DNA from: JAOPZW01 sp963764585
Lineage (GTDB): Bacteria > Actinomycetota > Thermoleophilia > Solirubrobacterales > Solirubrobacteraceae
Direction of reading: 5' to 3'
DNA length: 64,000 nt
NCBI GenBank assembly: GCA_963764585.1
Contig: CAVXTB010000003.1
Location: 682,001 to 746,000, forward strand
Positions 54,335 through 60,943 of the stretch are shown here, in pieces. The number at the start of each line of letters is the position of its first letter. Position 1 is the stretch's first letter. The translations under genes and the position numbers were made by a program. A model generated the notes under the pieces. The model was not told where the DNA came from. It made no database searches and saw nothing but the letters and a program-made list of their open reading frames with translations.

Positions 54335-55591
54335 ATGTTCGCTGCAGTCGTCGAGCACGTCGCGGTCGAGGACGAGGTACGCGCCGAACGCCGGCGGATC
54401 ATCGTCACGCTGCTCGACGGGCTCGATGATCTCGTCGAGCGCGCGGTCGTCGCGCTGCGCGAGGAGATCCCCGCCTACCGCGCGGCGGGCGACCGCTTCC
54501 TGGACGACCTGCGCGCGCAGGTCGGCGCACACTTCCGCGTCAAGCTCGACGCGCTGCTCGAGGAGCGCATGGTGACCCTCGAGGACATCGGGTTCGTGCG
54601 CGCGGCCGCCACGCGCCGCGCGCGCGCCGGCTACGCGCTCGAGGACTACCTCAACGCGTTCCGCGTCGGCCAGCAGGCGTTCTGGGAGGCGGTCGTCGAC
54701 TGCGCGGGGGAGAGCCCGTTCGGCCACGAGGCCGCGCTCACGCTCGCCGGCCCGCTCATGCGCTATTGCGACTTCGCCAGTACCCATGCCGCGCGAGCCT
54801 ACGTCGAGTACCAGCAGTACATGGTCGCCGACGCCGACCGCGAGCGCCGTGACCTGCTCGAGCACCTCCTGGCGGGCGAGATGCCGGCGCGCGGGCCGCT
54901 GGTGGCCGCCGCGCAGGCCCACGGCATCGGCGCCGACGCGCGCATGCTCGTCGCCGCCGCGGTCGCGCTCGATCCGTGCGCCGACGGCGACGCGCCGCAT
55001 GTCGGCAGCGCGGCGATCGCGTGCGCCGGCCTGCACGACGCCAAGACGCTCGTCGTCGTCCGCCAGACGGAGATCGTCGCCGTGCTCGTGCTCGGGGCCG
55101 ACGCCGATCCGTGCCGGATGTGCGATCGCGTCGACGTTCTGCAGGAGCGACTGCGGCGCGAGGGCATCGTCCTGGCCATGGGCGTGAGCACGGTCGCCGC
55201 CGGTGTCCGCGACCTGCCCCGGGCCTACCAGGAGGCGCACGTGGCGCTCGCCGGCGTGGGCGCGGACGGGGGAGTGGCGGCGCTCGCGCGGCTGTCGCCG
55301 TTCGACTACCTGGCGCTGCAGGCCGACGGCACCGCCAGGCGCCTCGTCAACCCGCGCGTGCGCGCGTTCCTCGACGAGGACCGCGAGCGCGGGCGCATCC
55401 TCACCGCGACGATCACGGCGCTCGCCGCGGCCGACCTCAACGTCCGCCTGGCCGCCGAGCGCCTGCAGGTGCACCCGAATACGCTGCAGTACCGCCTGCG
55501 CCGCATCGAGGAACGCACGGGCCGCAACCCGCGCCACATCGCCGACCTGGTCGATCTGCTCCTGGCGATCGCCCTCGACGACGCCGCCTGA
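54335..55591 (+). CDS. PucR/CdaR-family transcriptional regulator
   Basis: A 418-residue regulator. The N-terminal helical domain (about 1-160, RsbRD-like, YALEDYLNAFRVGQQAFWEA) is followed by a degenerate GGDEF-like domain (about 200-300). The C-terminal PucR helix-turn-helix is at about 350-412 (NVRLAAERLQVHPNTLQYRL). I start at ATG 54335 because AAGGAGGAG (54317-54325) is too close to the GTG at 54329. It is likely repressed by the divergent TetR and probably activates the downstream SUMF1/MIP18/amidohydrolase genes. Confidence 0.87.
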   Translation: MFAAVVEHVAVEDEVRAERRRIIVTLLDGLDDLVERAVVALREEIPAYRAAGDRFLDDLRAQVGAHFRVKLDALLEERMVTLEDIGFVRAAATRRARAGYALEDYLNAFRVGQQAFWEAVVDCAGESPFGHEAALTLAGPLMRYCDFASTHAARAYVEYQQYMVADADRERRDLLEHLLAGEMPARGPLVAAAQAHGIGADARMLVAAAVALDPCADGDAPHVGSAAIACAGLHDAKTLVVVRQTEIVAVLVLGADADPCRMCDRVDVLQERLRREGIVLAMGVSTVAAGVRDLPRAYQEAHVALAGVGADGGVAALARLSPFDYLALQADGTARRLVNPRVRAFLDEDRERGRILTATITALAAADLNVRLAAERLQVHPNTLQYRLRRIEERTGRNPRHIADLVDLLLAIALDDAA

Positions 55592-55621
55592 TAAGGGTTG
55601 CGGCGGGCGCCGCCGCGCGGT

Positions 55622-55627
55622 TAGGTT
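55622..55627 (+). promoter_or_regulatory. -10-like hexamer for SUMF1-like gene
   Basis: TAGGTT, 8 nt before the GTG at 55636. It implies a promoter inside the PucR cluster, separate from the regulator's own. Confidence 0.45.
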
Positions 55628-55635
55628 CGGCGGCG

Positions 55636-56247
55636 GTGGGCGAGCACGTCGAGCTGCCGGCGGGCACGTACCGGCTCGGCGATGCCGGTGCCGAGCGGCA
55701 CGTCGAGCTGCGCGCGGTACGCATCGGCCGCTTCCCCGTCGTCAACGCCGAGATGGCGCGCTTCGTCGCGGACAGCGGGCGCGCCGTGGCGGCCGCGCTC
55801 GAGCACAAGCTCGCCGATCCGCTGCTCGCCGATCATCCTGCCACCGACGTCACGCACGACGACGCGGCCGCGTACTGCACATGGGCCGGCGGGCGCCTGC
55901 CGAGCGGCGACGAGTGGGAGGCGGCCGCGCGCGGCCCCGACGCGCGCCCGTGGCCCTGGGGACCGACCTTCGACCCCGAGTGCTGCGCGTGCGTGGAGTC
56001 GGGCTGGGGATGGACCGCGCCGGTCACCGCGCACCCCGCGGGCGCGAGCCCGTGCGGCGCCGAGCAGCTGGCGGGCAACGTGTGGGAGTGGGTGTCCGAT
56101 CGCACCGAGGACGGCGCCTGGCGCGCGGTCCGCGGCGGCTCGTACCTCGACCACGCGTGGGGCGTGCGCGCCGCCCGCGCGCTGACCGCCGACCCACACC
56201 GAGCAACCCGGACCACCGGATTCCGCATCGTGACCCCGATCCCATGA
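55636..56247 (+). CDS. SUMF1/FGE-like (formylglycine-generating fold) protein
   Basis: A 203-residue protein of the FGE-sulfatase/SUMF1 superfamily: a YRLGD strand near the start, GGRLPSGDEWEAAARGPDAR, GAEQLAGNVWEWVSDRTEDG and a C-terminal RGGSYLDHAWGVRAARAL. It is shorter than typical members (250-300). A Cys-Cys pair and another Cys (PECCACVESG) sit where metal or disulfide sites can occur. It could oxidise or modify a cysteine or thiol in a partner enzyme. The GTG start has TAGGTT 8 nt upstream; the stop overlaps the MIP18-like start (ATGA). Confidence 0.8.
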   Translation: MGEHVELPAGTYRLGDAGAERHVELRAVRIGRFPVVNAEMARFVADSGRAVAAALEHKLADPLLADHPATDVTHDDAAAYCTWAGGRLPSGDEWEAAARGPDARPWPWGPTFDPECCACVESGWGWTAPVTAHPAGASPCGAEQLAGNVWEWVSDRTEDGAWRAVRGGSYLDHAWGVRAARALTADPHRATRTTGFRIVTPIP

Positions 56248-56609
56248 CTCCCGACCGCGACACCCTCATCGATGCGCTGCGCGAGGTCCACGACCCGTGC
56301 TGCGCCGACCGCGGCATCAGCATCGTCGACATGGGCGTCGTCGAAGACGTCCGCGTCGCTGGCGGCCACGTCGACGTCGACCTCGTGCTCACCACGGGCT
56401 GGTGCCCGTTCGTGGCGACGATGTCCTCCGCGATCCCCGACCGCCTGCGCGCGCTCGACGGCGTCGAGAGCGTCGACGTACGCGTCGTCTGGGATCCGGT
56501 GTGGACGCCCGAGCGCCTGTCGCCGCAGGCGCGGGACGCGCTGAGCATGCCGCTCGACCAGCTCGAGCCCTACCGCCGGCGGCGGCTGGCCGCCGAGAGA
56601 GGAGCCTGA
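56244..56609 (+). CDS. MIP18/DUF59-family metal-sulfur cluster assembly factor
   Basis: A 121-residue DUF59 domain: LREVHDPCCADRGISIVDMG, then the strand VDVDLVLTTGWCPFVATM with the conserved Cys, and VESVDVRVVWDPVWTPERLS. Related to PaaD and SufT, which help mature iron-sulfur or diiron enzymes. It is translationally coupled to the SUMF1-like gene (ATGA) and followed 2 nt later by the amidohydrolase. The cluster resembles accessory genes of soluble diiron monooxygenases. Confidence 0.87.
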   Translation: MTPDRDTLIDALREVHDPCCADRGISIVDMGVVEDVRVAGGHVDVDLVLTTGWCPFVATMSSAIPDRLRALDGVESVDVRVVWDPVWTPERLSPQARDALSMPLDQLEPYRRRRLAAERGA

Positions 56610-56611
56610 CC

Positions 56612-57658
56612 ATGGCCACCGAGACCGCCCCGTCCGACCAGACCGCCCGCGAGCGCAAGGTCGACGCGTTCGTCTTCGACTGCGTCTGCCACATCTTCAA
56701 CTTCGATCCGGCCAACGCGATCGGCCCGCCCGGCCAGCTCTTCGACGAGCACCTCTACGCCTTCCACCAGCTGCTGACCAAGGACGGCGAGAAGATCCTC
56801 TCGCGCGAGGAGTACATGCGGGAGTGGAGCGTCGACGAGATCTACGAGATGGTCATCGAGGGCTCGGACACCGACATGATCGTCGCGCAGCCGCTGCCGC
56901 TGACCGACCTGTTCTACGACGGGCTGTCGCCGTGGGAGAAGTGCGCCGAGATGGCCGCCAAGCACCCCGACCGCGCCGTCTTCTGGGGCTCGGTCAACCC
57001 GCTGGAGGGCAAGAAGGCGCTGGACCTCATGACGCGCCAGGTCGAGGACCACGGCGCGAAGGCGTTCAAGTTCTACAACGTGCGCTACGACTACGGGCAG
57101 CCGTTCCCGTGGCGCATGGACGACCCGCGCGTGGCCTATCCGGTCTTCGAGCGCGCCCAGGAGCTCGGCGTCAACCTCATCGGCGTGCACAAGGGCGTGC
57201 CGCTCGGCCCGCAGCCGATCGAGCATACGCGCACGTTCGACATGGACGGCGCGGCGGCCAACTTCCCCGACATCAACTTCGTCATCTTCCACGTCGGCCT
57301 GCCGTGGCTCGACGAGGTCCTCTGGCAGATCGTGCGCTACCCGAACCTGTACGCCTCGATCGCGGCGACGGTGAACTTCATCGCCCGCCAGCCGCGGGTC
57401 TTCGCCGAGACGCTCGGGAAGATGATGTGGTGGTGCGGGGAGGACAAGATCATCTACGGGGGCGAGTCGCCGATCTGGCACCCGCAGTGGGCGCTCGAGG
57501 CGTTCTGGAACTTCGAGCTGCCGCGGGACATCGTCGAGGAGCGCGGCTACCCGCAGCTCACCGAGCAGGCCAAGCGCAAGATCCTCGGCGAGAACCTCGC
57601 GCGCCTGCACGGCATCGACGTCGAGGCCAAGAAGGCCGAGCTCGGCGTGCCGGGCTAG
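56612..57658 (+). CDS. Amidohydrolase_2-family protein (monooxygenase-cluster type)
   Basis: A 348-residue TIM-barrel amidohydrolase-related protein. The N-terminal motif CVCHIFNFDP replaces the usual HxH, leaving one histidine. Other motifs are GAKAFKFYNVRYDYGQPFPW, NLIGVHKGVPLGPQPIEH, FVIFHVGLPWLDEVLW and IIYGGESPIWHPQW. It closely recalls the amidohydrolase encoded beside propane/phenol-type diiron monooxygenases (prm/mim clusters) in actinobacteria, from memory. ATG 56612 follows GAGAGGAG. It is last in the PucR cluster; its stop interlocks with a small minus-strand ORF in CTAG. Confidence 0.87.
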   Translation: MATETAPSDQTARERKVDAFVFDCVCHIFNFDPANAIGPPGQLFDEHLYAFHQLLTKDGEKILSREEYMREWSVDEIYEMVIEGSDTDMIVAQPLPLTDLFYDGLSPWEKCAEMAAKHPDRAVFWGSVNPLEGKKALDLMTRQVEDHGAKAFKFYNVRYDYGQPFPWRMDDPRVAYPVFERAQELGVNLIGVHKGVPLGPQPIEHTRTFDMDGAAANFPDINFVIFHVGLPWLDEVLWQIVRYPNLYASIAATVNFIARQPRVFAETLGKMMWWCGEDKIIYGGESPIWHPQWALEAFWNFELPRDIVEERGYPQLTEQAKRKILGENLARLHGIDVEAKKAELGVPG

Positions 57659-57765
57659 CTTGGCTTGCCCGGCGGCCGCGGCGCGTGGGTGGCGACGAGC
57701 TCACGCAGGCAGGTCGGGCACGAGCACTCGGGCTTGGAGAGGCCGGTGTGGGGGCAACGGGTCAT
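57655..57765 (-). CDS. Small Cys-rich (zinc-ribbon-like) ORF, 36 residues
   Basis: MTRCPHTGLSKPECSCPTC opens the protein: Cys 4, His 6, Cys 14, 16 and 19 give a plausible zinc site. An in-frame ATG at 57792 would add 9 residues (MFGNFWRPT). Codon use is as GC-rich at third positions as in real genes here, and its stop interlocks with the amidohydrolase stop in CTAG, as at three other convergent pairs. Too short for certainty. Confidence 0.45.
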   Translation of the reverse strand: MTRCPHTGLSKPECSCPTCLRELVATHAPRPPGKPS

Positions 57766-57814
57766 CGTTGGTCGCCAGAAGTTCCCGAACATGCGCAGGC
57801 CTGAACGTGGAATT

Positions 57815-57854
57815 GACGGCCGACGGCGCCCGTAGGGAGGCGCCGTCGGCCGTC
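57815..57854. terminator. Perfect 16-bp hairpin
   Basis: GACGGCCGACGGCGCC (57815-57830) and GGCGCCGTCGGCCGTC (57839-57854) pair without mismatch around an 8-nt loop. It lies just after the minus-strand secreted-repeat gene (stop at 57870) and upstream of the small Cys-rich ORF. No strong T-run. Confidence 0.6.
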
Positions 57855-57869
57855 TGGGGGCGTTGCGGT

Positions 57870-58304
57870 TCAGCTCTGGTCGTCGGCCGCGAGCTTGGCT
57901 GCGGCCTTGACGCACTGGCTGTAGGGGGTGCCCTGCTGGCCAGCGACGTGCTTCTTGCTCAGGGGCCTGCACGCCTTCGTGGGGCTGTCGGTCTCGCCGG
58001 TGGCGAGCTTGGCCATGGCGGTCACGCACTGGCTGAAGGGGGTGCCCTTCTGGCCGGCGATGTGCTTCTTGCTCTCGCGCTGGCAGAGCTTGCCGTAGGC
58101 CTTGGCCTTGTCACTCGCGCTGGCGCTCGGGCCGGGGGTGCTCGGCGTCTCCTGTGCCGGGGGGGTGGTGGCGGTGGGATGCTCGCCGGCAGCGGAGTGA
58201 TCGCCGCTCGGGCTGCCCACGGGCGGATCGCCGGCGGCCAGGCCCGGCACGACGAGCAGGGCCGCGGTCGCAGCCGTGGTCGCGATGAGCGATGCGATGC
58301 GCAT
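57870..58304 (-). CDS. Small secreted protein with two KKHxAGQxGTPxSQC repeats
   Basis: A 144-residue protein. Signal peptide 1 to about 24 (SLIATTAATAALLVVPGLAA), then a Pro/Ser/Thr linker (about 25-70). Two repeats of about 33 residues follow: ESKKHIAGQKGTPFSQCVTA and LSKKHVAGQQGTPYSQCVKA, each preceded by a Cys and followed by an AKLA helix. Each repeat has two cysteines, so each may form one disulfide. Function unknown. The ATG at 58304 is favoured because it begins the signal peptide, with AAGGACGA upstream. It lies 67 nt downstream of the sigma-factor gene on the same strand. Confidence 0.75.
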   Translation of the reverse strand: MRIASLIATTAATAALLVVPGLAAGDPPVGSPSGDHSAAGEHPTATTPPAQETPSTPGPSASASDKAKAYGKLCQRESKKHIAGQKGTPFSQCVTAMAKLATGETDSPTKACRPLSKKHVAGQQGTPYSQCVKAAAKLAADDQS

Positions 58305-58371
58305 GGTGGTCGTCCTTGTCCGGGGTCGTTGCATTGGGCAGACAACGCTCCGGAGACCGGAGGGTCAGGGA

Positions 58372-59817
58372 CTACTTCGCGCTGGCGTGCTGCTTGCCCG
58401 CCGCCGCGGCGAGGTCGGCGCCGCCCGCGGCCTGTGGGGCGGCCACCGCGCCGGGGATTGCGGCGGCGCCGTGGCTCGACGCGGCCGGAGGCGACGCTCC
58501 ACTGGGCTCTCCCGCTGTGGACGGCTGGACGGGGTGCGGGGGCTGGGTCCTGGCCGGCTTGACGGGCTTGGCCGCCTTCGGGGGCTTCGCCGCCTTGGTG
58601 GGCGTCGCGGCCTTCGTGGGCTTGGCGGGCTTCGGTCGCGCGTGCGCCGCCTGGCTCTTCCCGGGGCGAGCGCTCGCAGCCGTCTTCGACTGGCCGGGCG
58701 GGACGCGGTGTGCGCGCTTGCCCTTCGCCTTGCCCGCGGCGGCGGCGTGCGGTGCCGACGCGCCCTTGCTCGCCTCGTGCCCCGCGGCCGTCTGGCGCGC
58801 CCGCGTGGGCGCGGGCCGGTGCGTCGTCGACGCACCGGTGCCGCCGCTCGCCGGCACGGCGCTCGCCGGCACCGTTCGCGGATGCGTCGCGGGCGCGGCC
58901 GCCGGCGACGCGTGGCGGGAGGGCTCGACCAGACTTCGAACGGCCGTCGTGGTGCCCGCGAGCGTCGCCGTCGCGGCGACGACGATCGCCGCCTTGGTCG
59001 CGACCGTCCCAGCGAGACCGCCGCCCACGCCCGTCGCGGTCCCGGCGCCCGAGGTGAGCCCCGCCTTCGCGGCCCCGAGCAGCTGCCCGAGCATCGCCGC
59101 GCCGGCCGCCGCGGGCAGGGCCGGCGCCAGGACGGCCAGGTCGGCCGGACGCTGGGCGAGGGCCGCCTTGAACTGCCGGCAGGAACGACACGAGCGCACG
59201 TGCGCCCGCATCCTGCGGCCCCGCAGGACGCGGCCGTCGCCGTCAGACAGCGCCCGTTGCACGTCGGCGCACACCATCGCCCTACCCTCGGCGCACTCCT
59301 GCACCGCCACGCGCGCCTCGAAGATGGTCTGCTTCACGGCCCGCGCCGAGCTGTCGAGCACGGCGGCGATCTCCTCGTGCGAGAGCCCGCTGAGCTCGCG
59401 CAGGACGAGCGCGGCGCGCTGACGCTCGGGCAGGTCCTGCAGGTCCGCGCGCAGGTGCGCCAGCCGCTCGCGGTCCTCGACGGTCTGCGCCAGCGAGTCG
59501 CTGCTCGCCTCCGCCACCGTGTCGGTGTCCGCGATCTCCCGGCGCCGACGCAACCGCGAGATCGCCTCGTTGTGGGCGATCCGGAACAGCCACGGGCGCA
59601 CCTCGAAGTCCCGCTGCTCGTCGCGCAGCGCCGCCAGGGCCTTCGCCATCGTGCTCTGCAGCGCGTCCCGAGCATCCTCCTCGTCGCGCAGGATCGACCG
59701 GCAATAGCGATACAGCGCCTGATGATGGCGCTCGTACAGCGCCGCGAACGCCGCGGCATCGTTGCGGACCGCCTGCGAGCGCACGGGCAGGCCACGGCGC
59801 AGCTGCAGTTGCGCCAC
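58372..59817 (-). CDS. ECF-type sigma factor with fused zinc-finger and membrane tail
   Basis: About 481 residues from GTG 59817 (a TTG at 59883 is an alternative). Region 2 includes AALYERHHQALYRYCRSIL and PWLFRIAHNEAISRLRRR. Region 4 includes LPERQRAALVLRELSGLSHE and EEIAAVLDSSARAVKQTIF. Then comes an anti-sigma-like zinc motif, RAHVRSCRSCRQF (HxxxCxxC), one membrane helix (about AAIVVAATATLAGTTTAV) and a 170-residue extracytoplasmic tail rich in Ala/Pro/Lys. It thus looks like a sigma factor joined to its own inhibitor and tethered to the membrane. Target genes unknown; the secreted repeat protein downstream is a candidate. Confidence 0.8.
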   Translation of the reverse strand: MAQLQLRRGLPVRSQAVRNDAAAFAALYERHHQALYRYCRSILRDEEDARDALQSTMAKALAALRDEQRDFEVRPWLFRIAHNEAISRLRRRREIADTDTVAEASSDSLAQTVEDRERLAHLRADLQDLPERQRAALVLRELSGLSHEEIAAVLDSSARAVKQTIFEARVAVQECAEGRAMVCADVQRALSDGDGRVLRGRRMRAHVRSCRSCRQFKAALAQRPADLAVLAPALPAAAGAAMLGQLLGAAKAGLTSGAGTATGVGGGLAGTVATKAAIVVAATATLAGTTTAVRSLVEPSRHASPAAAPATHPRTVPASAVPASGGTGASTTHRPAPTRARQTAAGHEASKGASAPHAAAAGKAKGKRAHRVPPGQSKTAASARPGKSQAAHARPKPAKPTKAATPTKAAKPPKAAKPVKPARTQPPHPVQPSTAGEPSGASPPAASSHGAAAIPGAVAAPQAAGGADLAAAAGKQHASAK

Positions 59818-59958
59818 CCACCCGATCGACGATGTTCGCTCCACCGCAGTGCTCCACGAATCAGCAACGCGCCAGCGATCCAAGAGTCTGGCGCAACCAC
59901 CGACAGGCTAAACGTGTCGACGGGATGTGTGGACCCATGATCGGGTCCTGGCGCTGCC

Positions 59959-59964
59959 TACACT
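59959..59964 (+). promoter_or_regulatory. -10-like hexamer for the amidase gene
   Basis: TACACT, 7 nt before the GTG at 59972, identical in sequence and spacing to the hexamer at 7053-7058. Confidence 0.45.
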
Positions 59965-59971
59965 GCGGCTC

Positions 59972-60943
59972 GTGAGCGACCTGAAGCTGATCACCGCCCT
60001 GGGCGAGCCGCCGCCCTCGTTCGCGCGCGTGCAGGAGCCGACGCGCGCGCCGCTTCGCGTGGGCGCCGTCCAGCACCGCTGGCACCCCGACGGCGACGAG
60101 CATCGCGCCGCGCTGGCCGCGGGCGTGGCGCTGGCGGCCGAGCAGGGCGCCACGCTCGTGTGCCTGCAAGAGCTCACGCTGTCGCCCTACTTCGCGATCA
60201 CCGCCGACGGGCCGCAGGCGGCCGGCGCCCGGCCCGAGCCGGTGCCCGACGGGCCGACGTGCGCGTTCGCCGCGCAGCTCGCGCGCGAGCACGGCATCCA
60301 TGTGCACGCCTCGCTGTACGAGCGCGCCGACGGCGACGATGGGCTGGGCTTCAACACCGCGATCGTGATGGCGCCCGACGGCTCGCTGGCCGCGCGCACG
60401 CGCAAGATGCACATCCCGATCAGCGCCGGCTACTACGAGGACAAGTACTTCCGGCCCGGGCCGCCTGGCGACGACGCCTTCCCGGTCGTCGCGCTCGGCG
60501 ACGCGCAGTTCGGCTTCCCGACGTGCTGGGACCAGTGGTTCCCCGAGCTCGCGCGCGCGTACTCGCTGGCCGGCGCCGAGATCCTCGTCTACCCGACTGC
60601 GATCGGCTCGGAGCCCGACCACCCCGGCTTCGACACCGAGCCGCTGTGGGAGCGTGTCATCATCGCCAACGGGATCGCCAACGGGACCTTCATGGTGGCG
60701 GTCAACCGGATCGGCGAGGAGCCGCCGCTGACCTTCTACGGATCGTCGTTCATCTCCGATCCGTACGGGCGAAAGCTCGTCCAGGCACCGCGCGACGAGC
60801 CCGCCGTCCTCGTCGCAGACCTCGACCTCGACCAGCGTCGCGACTGGCTGGCGCTGTTCCCCTTCCTGACGACGCGCCGGCCGGACGCCTACGGCCCGCT
60901 GGCTACGCCGTCGGCTGGTGCAGCCGCGCCGCCACGGGCATGA
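59972..60943 (+). CDS. aguB: N-carbamoylputrescine amidase (nitrilase superfamily)
   Basis: A 323-residue carbon-nitrogen hydrolase with the Glu-Lys-Cys triad: LVCLQELTLSPYF (Glu), ARTRKMHIPISAGYYEDKYF (Lys) and FPTCWDQWFPELARAYSLAG (Cys). The CWDQWFPE and YYEDKYF patterns are those of AguB, which makes putrescine from N-carbamoylputrescine; beta-ureidopropionase is the alternative. It complements agmatine deiminase at 47902. The GTG start at 59972 is supported by TACACT 7 nt upstream; an ATG 45 nt earlier lies before that hexamer. Overlaps the convergent GGDEF gene by 41 bp. Confidence 0.88.
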   Translation: MSDLKLITALGEPPPSFARVQEPTRAPLRVGAVQHRWHPDGDEHRAALAAGVALAAEQGATLVCLQELTLSPYFAITADGPQAAGARPEPVPDGPTCAFAAQLAREHGIHVHASLYERADGDDGLGFNTAIVMAPDGSLAARTRKMHIPISAGYYEDKYFRPGPPGDDAFPVVALGDAQFGFPTCWDQWFPELARAYSLAGAEILVYPTAIGSEPDHPGFDTEPLWERVIIANGIANGTFMVAVNRIGEEPPLTFYGSSFISDPYGRKLVQAPRDEPAVLVADLDLDQRRDWLALFPFLTTRRPDAYGPLATPSAGAAAPPRA

